Of a stretch of 64,000 nt of DNA, positions 19,951 through 28,484 are shown piece after piece. Positions within the stretch are counted from its first letter, which is position 1; each line of letters starts with the position of its first letter. This stretch comes from Paracoccus sp. MKU1 (GTDB taxonomy: Bacteria; Pseudomonadota; Alphaproteobacteria; Rhodobacterales; Rhodobacteraceae). Below the pieces are notes generated by a model. It did not search any database and was not told where the DNA came from. It saw only the letters and a list, made by a program, of their open reading frames with translations. Where the stretch lies: assembly GCF_001447385.1 (NCBI RefSeq), contig NZ_LLWQ01000220.1, positions 124,001 to 188,000 of the forward strand, written 5' to 3'. Made by a program: the position numbers and the translations under genes.

Positions 19951-20822
19951 ACGGCGCGTCCCTCCTTGGTGCCGAGCAGCCCCTGCGGGCGCAGCAGGAT
20001 GATGGCGATGAGCAGGATCAGCGGCATGGCCGAGCGGTATTCGGCCGAGACATAGACCGCCGAAAGGTTGTCGATGACGCCGATCAGCAGCCCGCCCACC
20101 AGCGCGCCGCGGATCTGGTTGAAGCCGCCGACGATGGCGGCGATGAAGGCCACCAGGCCCAGCGTCTCGCCATTCGAGAACTTGGCCAGGTAGATCGGCG
20201 AGATCAGCACCGAGGCGATGGTCGCCAGCGCCGCGTTGATCAGGAAGGTATACATCACCATCCGCTTCACATCGACGCCGAGGATCTCGGCCACGGCGGG
20301 GTTCTGGGCGCTGGCCTGCATGCAGCGCCCGGTGCGGGTGCGGTTCAAAAACAGCTGCAACCCGCCGATGGCCAGCATCGAGACGATCAGGTTGCCGATA
20401 TCCTGCGCCGAGACGCTGGCGCCGGCGAAGTGATAGACCTTCTGCGGAAAGATCGCCGGGAAGGGCTGGGCGGTGGCGCCGTAGAATTCCTTGACGCTTT
20501 CCTTCATCAGCAGGCCAAGCGCGATGGTGGCGATGACCAGCGGCAGGGTGCCATGCGGCAGCATCGGTTCGACCACCAGCTTCTTGAAGGCGACGCCCAG
20601 GATCAGGAGCGACAGCAGCAGCGAGAAGCCGATGGCGGGCCACATCGGCAGCCCCAGCCCCATGCCGACCAGCACGAAGAAGGCCGGCAGCATGACGAAT
20701 TCGCCCTGCGCGAAGTTGATGGTCTGCGACGCTTGCCACAGCAGGGTGAAGCCCACCGCGGCAAGGGCATAGATGGAACCGGCGGCAAGGCCGGAGATCA
20801 GGATCTGGATTAACTCGGCCAT
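19947..20822 (-). CDS. LIV-type ABC importer, permease (LivH-like)
   Basis: 291 residues, eight or so hydrophobic segments. Opening ISGLAAGSIYALAAVGFTLL and NFAQGEFVMLPAFF are typical of LivH, as is the coupling helix TRTGRCMQASAQNPAVAEILGVDVKR and the late GGFNQIRGALVGGLLIGV. First permease of the importer, 84 nt downstream of the binding-protein gene and overlapping the livM-like gene by 4 nt. Confidence 0.92.
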   Translation of the reverse strand: MAELIQILISGLAAGSIYALAAVGFTLLWQASQTINFAQGEFVMLPAFFVLVGMGLGLPMWPAIGFSLLLSLLILGVAFKKLVVEPMLPHGTLPLVIATIALGLLMKESVKEFYGATAQPFPAIFPQKVYHFAGASVSAQDIGNLIVSMLAIGGLQLFLNRTRTGRCMQASAQNPAVAEILGVDVKRMVMYTFLINAALATIASVLISPIYLAKFSNGETLGLVAFIAAIVGGFNQIRGALVGGLLIGVIDNLSAVYVSAEYRSAMPLILLIAIILLRPQGLLGTKEGRAV

Positions 20823-20906
20823 GAGAGCCTCACGTCAGGTTGACGGATACGGGGGCAGGCCGGCGGAATGCCGGTGCCAGCCTGCCTCGCGTGCTGTGCG
20901 GGCCGA

Positions 20907-22034
20907 TCAGTTCGGCGGCAGGATGGCCTTGACCACCTGCTTGCCGTCCTGGACCTCGACGAAGAAGCTTTCGCGCGACATCTCGCCGGTCTCGTCCCAG
21001 CTGACATCCATCAGCACGCCGGGACATTCGGCCACCGTCAGCGTCAGCCCGTGCATCTTGTCGGCGATGGCCTGGCTGTCGGCCTCGCCCACCATCTCGG
21101 TCACGCATTTGAGGGTATGGGCGGCCGTGTAACCCTTGATGGCGTTGTGGTCGGGCGTGTAGTTGAACTTGGCCTTGAACCTCTCGACCATCTCGGTCAT
21201 CGCCGGGATGTTGGCATCGGGGGTCAGGCCGACATGGCCCATGGCGCCGTTGGCGGCATCGCCGGCCAGCTCGATGACCTTGTGGCCGATCAGCGTCGTC
21301 TCGCCCACCAAGGGCAGGGTCACGCCCTGCTTGCGCGCCTCGCGCAGGAAGCGGGCGCTTTCCTCCTCGGTCAGGTAGACGAAGGCGGCATCGGCCTGGA
21401 TGCCCTTCAGCTTGACCACATCGGCCGAGAAATCGGTCTGCGCCTGCTCGGTGGGCAGGTCGGCGACGATCTCGAAGCCGTAATTCCCGGCCTCCTTCAG
21501 GAAGGATTCGTGCCCGCCCTTGCCGAACTCGGTATTGGCCCAGACCACGGCGACCTTCTTCACCCCCATTTCCTCGGCCATGTATCTGGCCATCTTGGGC
21601 ACGCCCTTCTGCGAGCCGAAGGCGGTGCGGAAGATATAGGGGTTGTTCATCGCCGTGATCGAGGGCGCCTCGGAGCCGGTGAATTGCGGAATGCCGGCCT
21701 GTTTCGCCACCAGCATGTTCACCACCGTCGAGGAGGAGAACACCGTGCCGGTGATCGCCACCACCCCGTCGTCGATGGCCTTCTGCACCATGGCGCGGCT
21801 GACCTGCGGGTCGGTCTGGCTGTCATATTCGGTGATGGCGACCGGCTCGCCCAGCACGCCCCCGGCGGCGTTGATCTCCTCGAAGCCCATCCGCACGCCA
21901 TCGCGGAAATTGGTGCCCGCGGCGGCGCCGGGGCCCGACAGCTCGATGATCGAGCCGATCTTCAGCTCGGCCTGCGCCGGCATGGCGGCCAGTGTCAGCG
22001 CGGTGGCTGCGGTGGCGGTCAGTGTTCTGATCAT
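20907..22034 (-). CDS. LIV-type ABC importer, periplasmic substrate-binding protein
   Basis: 375 residues with a Sec signal peptide ending in PAQA. The mature part opens ELKIGSIIELSGPGAAAG, and contains FEEINAAGGVLG and YDSQTDPQVS, the type I periplasmic-binding fold of the LivK/HAAT group. AGGGAGGAAA stands ahead of ATG 22034. First gene of the importer operon. The promoter region shows a CATAA-N8-TTATG palindrome at 22141-22158, a weak operator candidate. Ligand unknown; the local enzymes point to cyclic hydroxy acids such as quinate or shikimate. Confidence 0.9.
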   Translation of the reverse strand: MIRTLTATAATALTLAAMPAQAELKIGSIIELSGPGAAAGTNFRDGVRMGFEEINAAGGVLGEPVAITEYDSQTDPQVSRAMVQKAIDDGVVAITGTVFSSSTVVNMLVAKQAGIPQFTGSEAPSITAMNNPYIFRTAFGSQKGVPKMARYMAEEMGVKKVAVVWANTEFGKGGHESFLKEAGNYGFEIVADLPTEQAQTDFSADVVKLKGIQADAAFVYLTEEESARFLREARKQGVTLPLVGETTLIGHKVIELAGDAANGAMGHVGLTPDANIPAMTEMVERFKAKFNYTPDHNAIKGYTAAHTLKCVTEMVGEADSQAIADKMHGLTLTVAECPGVLMDVSWDETGEMSRESFFVEVQDGKQVVKAILPPN

Positions 22035-22211
22035 TGCGTTTCCTCCCTGGTTCGGATCCTGTTTTGCATGGGATCTCATCTTCCTCTCCATAATCTGCCA
22101 TGGCGCGTTCCGGCCGAACATTGCAAAACGCGCAGAGATACATAATCACGCGGTTATGGATCGAGCCATGGTTGCCGGCAGCTGCCGGGGCTGCGCATCT
22201 GCGGTGCCCTG

Positions 22212-23027
22212 TCAGTCCAGCACGATCTGCCTGACCCCCATCAGCAGCTCGGCCAGCAGCACCGCCTGCGCCTCGAACATGCCCGAGCCCGGCATCGTGC
22301 CGCAACCTTTCGCGCGGGCGGCGGCGATCAGCGGCGGGATGGCGGGGCGGGTGACGACATCGGCGACGAACTGCTCCGCGGTCAGCCGCTCGGCCTCGAC
22401 CGGCAGAGGATCGCCCTCGCGCATGCCCAGCGGCGTCGCATTCGCCACCAGCGCAAAGCCACGCGGATCGGTGCCGCCGATGCGGACCCGGCCGGGAAAG
22501 GCGGCGTCCAGCCGGGCGATCAGCGCGTCGCGCCGCGCCGCATCGATGTCGTGCAGCGCCAGTTCCGAGGCGCCGCGCGCCAGGATCTCGTAGGCGATGG
22601 CCGAGCCCGCGCCGCCGGTTCCGACCAGCAGCGCCGGCTTGCCGGCGACGTCGAAGCCCTGCGCGGCGATGCCGTCCATGTAGCCCTGGCCGTCGGTGGC
22701 GTCGCCGACCCAGCCCCCGTTCCGGCGCAGCATGATGTTCACCGCGCCCGAGGCCCGCGCCCGCGCCGTGACGCGGTTACAGAAGGCCAGGCAGGGTGCC
22801 TTGTGCGGCACCGTCACCACGATGCCGGGGCAGTTCTGCACGACGCCCGCCTGAGCCAGCCAGCCCGGCAGGTCCCCGGGCAGGACGTGGATCGGCACGA
22901 CCATGCCGTTATAGCCGCGATCCGCCATGATCTGGCTGAGCGATGCCGGCGATTTCACCTGGCCGATCGGATGGCCGATGATCGGAAAGTATGCCGTCTC
23001 TCCGTCGATGCGCAGCGGTTGAGCCAT
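22212..23027 (-). CDS. Shikimate dehydrogenase-like oxidoreductase (AroE/QuiB family)
   Basis: 271 residues with the N-terminal shikimate-binding domain and C-terminal NAD(P) Rossmann domain (LLVGTGGAGSAIAYEIL). The catalytic pair is present: Lys76 in VPHK and Asp112 in DATDGQGY. The C-terminal GSGMFEAQAVLLAELL also fits. The first serine of the usual SxS substrate motif is Val24 (IGQVKSP), a feature of shikimate-dehydrogenase-like enzymes rather than biosynthetic AroE, so activity on quinate, shikimate or another cyclic substrate is open. GGGGA precedes ATG 23027. Divergent from the MocA-family gene across a 259-nt regulatory region. Confidence 0.85.
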   Translation of the reverse strand: MAQPLRIDGETAYFPIIGHPIGQVKSPASLSQIMADRGYNGMVVPIHVLPGDLPGWLAQAGVVQNCPGIVVTVPHKAPCLAFCNRVTARARASGAVNIMLRRNGGWVGDATDGQGYMDGIAAQGFDVAGKPALLVGTGGAGSAIAYEILARGASELALHDIDAARRDALIARLDAAFPGRVRIGGTDPRGFALVANATPLGMREGDPLPVEAERLTAEQFVADVVTRPAIPPLIAAARAKGCGTMPGSGMFEAQAVLLAELLMGVRQIVLD

Positions 23028-23204
23028 GGCTGTGATTCCCCTTCCCCTCTTGCGGCACGGCCCCCTCGTGCCTGCCGCCTCGAAACAATCAGCGCCCCGT
23101 CGCCAGGAAAACGGTGCTGGGGCGGAACCGTGGATTATTTGCGCCTCGGCGTTGCCGGGTGATTCCTGCGCTTCATCCTGTTCGAGACGAAAGATTACAG
23201 AAAA

Positions 23205-23231
23205 TGGAATATCATTCAATATTAAAATTGA
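23205..23231. promoter_or_regulatory. Candidate IclR operator region
   Basis: In the divergent gap, TGGAAT and ATTCAA flank ATC (23205-23219), an imperfect palindrome reminiscent of the E. coli IclR box. An overlapping TCAAT-N6-ATTGA dyad occupies 23216-23231, and TTGACT at 23228-23233 could be a -35 box for the plus-strand operon. The region is AT-rich against its surroundings. The regulator encoded at 24378 is of the IclR family, hence the assignment; it is inference. Confidence 0.4.
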
Positions 23232-23286
23232 CTTCCGTTTTAACTTCTGGCTTGATGCCCAGCGAAGGCCGGAAGGAGGGATGCTC

Positions 23287-24381
23287 ATGGATCAGATCGC
23301 GGTCGCCGTCATTGGTGCTGGTGCTATCGGGCGCACGCATGTCGACACGCTGGCGCGCATGTCCGGGCTGCGGCTGGCGGCGCTGGTCGATCCTGCGCCC
23401 TCTGGTCGCGCGCTGGCCGGATCGCTGGGCGTGCCTTGCCTGCCGGATGTGGCGGCGCTGATCGATTCGGGCCTGGCGCAGGCCGCCATCGTGGCGACGC
23501 CGAACGAGACGCATCTGCCGGTCTCGGCGGCGCTGCTGCGCGCCGGCATCCCGGTGCTGCTGGAAAAGCCGGTGGCCGAGAGCCTCGATTCGGCGCGGCA
23601 ACTGATCGCGGTGGCGGACAAGACCGGGGTGCCGCTGCTGGTCGGCCATCACCGCCGGCACAATCCGATCATCCGCGCCGCGCATGACGCGATCCGCGGC
23701 GGCCTGCTGGGCGATCTGGTCATGGCGACCGTGACCTGTTCGCTGGCCAAGCCCGACGATTATTTTCAGGCCCCATGGCGCCGCAGCAAGGGCGCCGGTG
23801 GGCCGCTGCTGATCAATCTGGTGCATGAGATCGACCTGCTGCGGCATTTCTTCGGCGAGATCGCCGAGGTGCAGGCCATTGCCAGCCATGCTCGCCGTGG
23901 CTTCCCGGTCGAGGACACGGCGGCGGTCTGCCTGCGCTTTGCGGGCGGAGGGCTGGCGACGCTGTGCATCTCGGATGCGGCGGTCGGGCCCTGGGCCTGG
24001 GACCTGACGGCGGGCGAGAACATGGCGCGGTTTCCGGCGCATCGCGTCCCGGCGCATCACTATGCCGGCAGCCGGGCCGGGCTGTCGCTGCCCGACCTGG
24101 TGCTGTGGCAGCCGCCGGGCACGCCGGATTGGACGCAGGAGTTGCGGCCCCGGCCGCTGCCCGTCCGCCATGGCGATCCCTATGAGGCGCAGCTGGCGCA
24201 TTTCGCCGATCTGGTCCGCCACGGCGGCGCGCCGCGCGTCTCGGCCCGCGACGCCACCGCCAACCTGATCGTGCTGGACGCGATCCGCGCGGCGGCCGAG
24301 ACGGGGCAACGTGTCGCGGTTGACCTTTCGGTGCTGAACCGCGAACCTGAAACCGCCTTCAACAGCGGAAGCGGATCATGA
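23287..24381 (+). CDS. Gfo/Idh/MocA family oxidoreductase
   Basis: 364 residues. N-terminal Rossmann fold AVIGAGAIGRTHVDTL, then the family motif VLLEKPVAESLDSARQL at about residues 95-110 with its catalytic EKP, and the second domain with GHHRRHNPIIRAA and GGPLLINLVHEIDLLRHFFG, the histidine of which is the usual active-site residue. Such NAD(P) enzymes oxidise sugars, inositols and related polyols. GGAGGG lies six bases before ATG 23287, which is why I prefer it over the ATG at 23281. Its stop overlaps the IclR start (ATGA). First gene of the plus-strand half of the island. Confidence 0.88.
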   Translation: MDQIAVAVIGAGAIGRTHVDTLARMSGLRLAALVDPAPSGRALAGSLGVPCLPDVAALIDSGLAQAAIVATPNETHLPVSAALLRAGIPVLLEKPVAESLDSARQLIAVADKTGVPLLVGHHRRHNPIIRAAHDAIRGGLLGDLVMATVTCSLAKPDDYFQAPWRRSKGAGGPLLINLVHEIDLLRHFFGEIAEVQAIASHARRGFPVEDTAAVCLRFAGGGLATLCISDAAVGPWAWDLTAGENMARFPAHRVPAHHYAGSRAGLSLPDLVLWQPPGTPDWTQELRPRPLPVRHGDPYEAQLAHFADLVRHGGAPRVSARDATANLIVLDAIRAAAETGQRVAVDLSVLNREPETAFNSGSGS

Positions 24382-25214
24382 GCAGCGTTCTGGAAAAAGC
24401 CCTCGCCATCGTCGAACTTCTGGTCGATCACCCGATGGGCCTGCCGGTCACCACCATCGCGGCGGTGACCGAACAGCCGGCCAGCGGCGTGCATCGCACC
24501 CTGCAAGAGCTTGCGCGGCTCGGCTATGTCCGCCAGTTGCAGACAGGCGGCGATTACGCGCTGACCATCAAGCTGCCGGCCCTGGGCTTGGGTTTCATGG
24601 GCCGCGCCGGCATCACCGATGTCGCCCAGCCGGTTCTGGACCAGCTGGCCGCCGATAGCGGCGAGTTGATCCGGCTGTCGGTGATCGACGGCGAGCGGCT
24701 GATCTGGGTGGCGGTGGCGCAGGGCGCGACGCGCGGCTTGCGCTATGATCCGGGGCAGGAGCAGGGCGTGGTCGTGCACCTTGCCAGCTCGGCCGGCGGC
24801 AAGGCCTGGCTCGCCAGCATGAGCGACGACGAGGCGCTGGCGCGCGTCGGCGCGCAGGGCCTGCTGCGTCAGGCTGAGGGCATGGGGCCGAATGCGCCGA
24901 CCAGCATCACCTTGCTGCTGCAACAATTGGCCGAGGCGCGGGCGCGCGGCTATGCCACGGCGGTGGACAGCTATATCGCCGGCATGGCGGCCATGGCGGT
25001 GCCGGTGCGCTATCACGGCGATGGGCCGGTGCTGGGCTGCCTGTCCATCGCCGGCCCGGCGGTGCGCATGACGCCCGAGCGGATGGCGGAACTGGCGCCG
25101 CGTCTTCAGGCCGCGGCCGGGGAACTGGGCGCCGCCGCTGCGGGAACCAAGTATTTTCAGGCAAATGTCAGGGCGATCGACGCCGATGCCGAGGACGGGC
25201 GGAAAAGCGCCTAG
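24378..25214 (+). CDS. IclR family transcriptional regulator
   Basis: 278 residues. N-terminal winged helix (residues about 1-65) with EKALAIVELLVDHP and GVHRTLQELARLGYVRQ; the rest is the IclR effector domain, with GERLIWVAVAQG, the SSAGGKAWLA segment and AVPVRYHGDGPVLGCLSIAGP. Most likely controls the divergent catabolic genes by binding in the 23028-23286 gap, responding to an aromatic or cyclic-acid ligand as many IclR proteins (PcaU, PobR, QuiR types) do. Translationally coupled to the MocA-family gene. Confidence 0.9.
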   Translation: MSSVLEKALAIVELLVDHPMGLPVTTIAAVTEQPASGVHRTLQELARLGYVRQLQTGGDYALTIKLPALGLGFMGRAGITDVAQPVLDQLAADSGELIRLSVIDGERLIWVAVAQGATRGLRYDPGQEQGVVVHLASSAGGKAWLASMSDDEALARVGAQGLLRQAEGMGPNAPTSITLLLQQLAEARARGYATAVDSYIAGMAAMAVPVRYHGDGPVLGCLSIAGPAVRMTPERMAELAPRLQAAAGELGAAAAGTKYFQANVRAIDADAEDGRKSA

Positions 25215-25252
25215 GCCTTTTCCCGGCTCGCGCCCCTGACGGGCAGGAGTGA

Positions 25253-26986
25253 ATGGACGTTTCATCCGAACGCAGGCTGGCCTGCGATGTGCTGGTTATT
25301 GGCTCGGGGGCCTCGGGCCTTGCGGCTGCGGTCACGGCGGCGCATTTCGGCCTGCGCGTGGTGCTGGCCGAGAAAGCGCCGGTTTTCGGCGGCACCTCGG
25401 CCTGGTCCGGGGGCTGGCTGTGGATCCCGCGCAATCCGCTCGCCCGCGCCGCCGGCATCGACGAGCCGCCGGAAGCGCCCCGTGAATATCTGCGCAGCGA
25501 ACTTGGCAACCGCGCCAGCGACCCGCGGGTGGAGGTGTTCCTGGAAAACGGCCCCGAGATGGTGGCCTTCTTTCAGGACCATACCGCGATGCGCTGGATG
25601 GACGGCAATGCGGTCCCGGATTTCCACGAGACTCCGGGCGCCGCGAAAGGCGGACGCTCGGTCACGGCCATGCCCTATGACGGGCGCGAGCTGGGCGACT
25701 GGATCGGCAAGCTGCGGCCGCCGCTGGACGTGGCGAGCCTTTGGGGCATGGGCATCGCCAGCGGCGCCGACATGCGGCATTTCTTCCGCGCCAGCCGCAG
25801 CCCGCGCTCGGCGCTCTACGCGACGGGGCGGATCGCCCGGCATCTGCGCGATCTGGCGCTGCACCGGCGCGGCATGCAGCTGGTGAACGGCAATGCGCTG
25901 GTGGCGCGGCTGCTGCGTTCGGCGCTGGACAAGGGGGTCACGCTGCTCGACAGCGCGCCGGTGCTGGCGTTGGAGCGGCAGGGCGGCCGCGTCGCGGGCG
26001 CGCGGCTTTCGACGCCGCGGGGCGACTTGCTGGTCGAGGCGGCGCGCGGCGTGGTGCTGGCCACCGGCGGCTTCCCGCATGATCCGGCGCGGCTTGATGC
26101 GCTGGCGCCGCGGGCGGGCGGCGGGACGGGGCATTTCTCGGCCGCACCGCCCGCCAATGCCGGCGACGGGCTGCGGCTGGCCGAGGGTGCGGGCGCCACG
26201 GTCGATGGCGCGCTGGCCTCGAACGTCGCGCTGGCGCCGGTTTCGCTGGTGCCGCGCCGGGACGGGACGTGCGCGCATTTCCCGCATCTGGTCGAACGCG
26301 CCAAGCCCGGCATCATCGCCGTGACGCCGCAAGGCCGGCGCTTCGTCAGCGAGGCCGACAGCTATCACGATTTCATGCGGGCGCTGATCGCCGCCACGCC
26401 GCCGGGCGCACCGCCGCATTGCTGGCTGATCGCCGATCACAAGGCGCAGCGCCGCTGGGGGCTGGGCTGGTCGAAGCCCTTTCCCTTCCCGCTGGGGCCG
26501 GCGCTGCGCAGCGGCTATCTGAAGCGTGGCCGCACGCTGGAGGAGCTGGCCCGCGCCTGCACCATTCCCGGCGTGGCGTTGGCCGAGACCGTCGCCCGCT
26601 TCAACGCTCATGCCGAACTCGGAGAAGACCCCGACTTCCACCGCGGCGAAAGCCTCTACAACCGCGTGCAGGGCGATGCGGAGCATGGGCCGAACCCCTC
26701 GCTGGCCCCGCTGCTGCAAGGACCGTTCTACGCGGTCAGGATCGTGCCCGGCTCGCTCGGCACCTTTGCCGGGGTCAGGACCGATGCTGCGGCGCGGGCG
26801 CTGGACCGTGACGGCCAGCCGATCTCCGGCCTCTACGCCGTGGGCAACGACATGGCCTCGGTCATGGGCGGGCATTACCCGTCGGGCGGCATCACGCTGG
26901 GGCCCGGCATGACATTCGGCTATATCGCCGGCCGCGTTCTGGCCGGCCAGCCCGTGACCGGGCTTTCACAGGAGGAAACGCCATGA
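25253..26986 (+). CDS. FAD-dependent dehydrogenase, fumarate-reductase/3-ketosteroid-dehydrogenase-like
   Basis: 577 residues. N-terminal dinucleotide site VIGSGASGLAAAVTAAHFG and FGGTSAWSGGWLWIP, mid-protein VVLATGGFPHDP, and C-terminal GGHYPSGGITLGPGMTFGYIAG, which is the pattern of KstD/Flavocytochrome-c-like flavoproteins that desaturate ring or acid substrates. No signal peptide is seen, so it is cytosolic. AGGAG precedes the ATG; its stop overlaps the NIPSNAP gene. In a cluster around dehydroshikimate chemistry it could introduce a double bond into a keto-cyclohexane acid, but this is inference. Confidence 0.82.
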   Translation: MDVSSERRLACDVLVIGSGASGLAAAVTAAHFGLRVVLAEKAPVFGGTSAWSGGWLWIPRNPLARAAGIDEPPEAPREYLRSELGNRASDPRVEVFLENGPEMVAFFQDHTAMRWMDGNAVPDFHETPGAAKGGRSVTAMPYDGRELGDWIGKLRPPLDVASLWGMGIASGADMRHFFRASRSPRSALYATGRIARHLRDLALHRRGMQLVNGNALVARLLRSALDKGVTLLDSAPVLALERQGGRVAGARLSTPRGDLLVEAARGVVLATGGFPHDPARLDALAPRAGGGTGHFSAAPPANAGDGLRLAEGAGATVDGALASNVALAPVSLVPRRDGTCAHFPHLVERAKPGIIAVTPQGRRFVSEADSYHDFMRALIAATPPGAPPHCWLIADHKAQRRWGLGWSKPFPFPLGPALRSGYLKRGRTLEELARACTIPGVALAETVARFNAHAELGEDPDFHRGESLYNRVQGDAEHGPNPSLAPLLQGPFYAVRIVPGSLGTFAGVRTDAAARALDRDGQPISGLYAVGNDMASVMGGHYPSGGITLGPGMTFGYIAGRVLAGQPVTGLSQEETP

Positions 26987-27594
26987 GCTATTACGAACTC
27001 GCCACCCTCGACACGGTGATCTTCGGCGCCGGCAAGGCCGCGCCGGGCATCGAGGCCTGGGTGGCGCAAGGGCAGGGCCGGCTGTGCGGCGCCTGGGGCA
27101 CCGATATCGGCACGCTGAACCGGGTCTTCGTGCTGCGCGCCTTCGACAGCCTCGCGCAGCTCCATGAGGAACGCGAGCGCGCCCTGCGCTCGGACAACCC
27201 CTTCGGCTGCGCCGATGAGCTGGTGCGGCTGTCGATGGAGAGCTATCGGGCGCTGGATTTCCTGCCACCGGTCCAGCCCGGCAGCTTCGGCCCGGTCTAC
27301 GAGTTCCGCACCTACAGGACCAAGGTGAACGGCATCCTGCCCACCATGGAGAAATGGCGCAGCGCGGTGCCGGAACGCGAGGCCTATTCGAAGCTGACCG
27401 TCGCCATGTATGGGCTGGACGGCGAGCCGCGCCTGACCCAGATCTGGCCCTATGAAAGCCTGGCCGCGCGCAGCGAGGCGCGGGCGAAATCGGTTGCGGA
27501 CGGCAAATGGCCGCCCAAGGGCGGGCCGGACTGGCTGTCGCCCGACATGACCAGCCAGATCGCGCTGCCGCTCGGCTTCTCTCCGCTCAAGTGA
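26983..27594 (+). CDS. NIPSNAP family protein
   Basis: 203 residues made of two ferredoxin-like alpha/beta repeats (about 1-95 and 100-195); the second starts VYEFRTYRTKVNG, the typical NIPSNAP YELRTY-like signature, and includes WPYESLAARSEARAK. The domain is a dimeric alpha-beta barrel fold also found in small monooxygenase-like or chaperone-like proteins; function here is unknown. AGGAGGAAACGCC is an excellent ribosome site and the start overlaps the flavoprotein stop, indicating the two proteins act together. Confidence 0.85.
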   Translation: MSYYELATLDTVIFGAGKAAPGIEAWVAQGQGRLCGAWGTDIGTLNRVFVLRAFDSLAQLHEERERALRSDNPFGCADELVRLSMESYRALDFLPPVQPGSFGPVYEFRTYRTKVNGILPTMEKWRSAVPEREAYSKLTVAMYGLDGEPRLTQIWPYESLAARSEARAKSVADGKWPPKGGPDWLSPDMTSQIALPLGFSPLK

Positions 27595-27601
27595 GGCTGT
27601 G

Positions 27602-28423
27602 ATGACGCATCCGCTTTCGCTGGCCTTTCTGACCACATTCGAGGTCGGCCCCGCCGAGGCCGTCCGCATCGCCGCCGCCACCGGCTACCAGATGGTCGGC
27701 CTGCGCATCCTGCCCGCCGCGCCGGGGGCCGAGCCGGACTATCCGCTGCTGACCGACGACCGGCTGCTGGCCGAGGTGCGCGCGGCTCTGGCCGATACCG
27801 GCATCCGGGTCGGCGATGTCGAGATCATCCGGCTGAAACCGGAAAACGATTGGGATCTGTTCGCCCGGTTCTGCGCCCGCTGCGAGGCGCTGGAGGCGCG
27901 CCACGTGCTTGTCGCCGGCGATGACGCGGACCTTGGCCGGCTGACCGACAGCTTCGCGCGTTTCTGCGAGCTTGCCGCACCGCACGGGCTGACCGGGGAT
28001 CTGGAGTTCATGCCTTGGACCGCCGTGCCAGACCTGATCGCGGCGCTGCGGATCGTCGAGGCGGCCGGCCGGCCGAATGGCGGCGTGCTGGTCGATGCGC
28101 TGCATTACGACCGCTCGGCCACCACGCTGGCGCAGATCGCGGCGCTGCCGCGCCATAGGGTGAACTATGTGCAGCTCTGCGACGGCGCCGTACCCTATGA
28201 CCCCAGCGACGAGGGCCTGATCCGGGTGGCGCGGGGCGAGCGGCTGTTTCCGGGGCAGGGCGGTATCGACCTGGTCGGCCTGGCCCAGGCGATCCCGAAG
28301 GGCGTCACCGTCAGCGTCGAGGTGCCGCATCGCGCGCTGGCCGGCAAGCTCGATGCGCTTGGCCGCGCCGCCATGGCCCATGCCGCGACCATGGCGATCC
28401 TGCGCGCGGCGGGGCGGGCCTGA
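27602..28423 (+). CDS. Sugar-phosphate isomerase/epimerase-like TIM-barrel protein
   Basis: 273 residues of xylose-isomerase-like TIM barrel. Characteristic pieces are the opening LAFLTTFEVGPAEAVRIAAATGY, VGDVEIIRLKP, GDLEFMPWTAV (metal-ligand Glu), GGVLVDALHYDRS (Asp/His) and NYVQLCDG. Same superfamily as the N-terminal half of the dehydroshikimate dehydratase in this window, so a lyase or isomerase acting on a cyclic hydroxy-keto acid is plausible. A GTG lies directly before the ATG and could serve instead. Follows the NIPSNAP gene after 7 nt. Confidence 0.8.
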   Translation: MTHPLSLAFLTTFEVGPAEAVRIAAATGYQMVGLRILPAAPGAEPDYPLLTDDRLLAEVRAALADTGIRVGDVEIIRLKPENDWDLFARFCARCEALEARHVLVAGDDADLGRLTDSFARFCELAAPHGLTGDLEFMPWTAVPDLIAALRIVEAAGRPNGGVLVDALHYDRSATTLAQIAALPRHRVNYVQLCDGAVPYDPSDEGLIRVARGERLFPGQGGIDLVGLAQAIPKGVTVSVEVPHRALAGKLDALGRAAMAHAATMAILRAAGRA

Positions 28424-28434
28424 AACGCATCGGC

Positions 28435-28463
28435 GCGGCGAATTTCTGCAAGAAATCCGCCGC
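28435..28463. promoter_or_regulatory. 29-bp dyad upstream of lysR-type gene
   Basis: GCGGCG and ATTTCT on the left mirror AGAAAT and CGCCGC on the right around a central GCA, with a single a/c mismatch inside each arm. It starts 12 nt after the isomerase-like stop and ends 22 nt before the LysR ATG. It may be an operator of the LysR protein or an RNA hairpin ending the upstream operon; the lack of a T run after it favours the operator reading. Confidence 0.5.
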
Positions 28464-28484
28464 GTTCCCGGCTAGGATCGGCGC

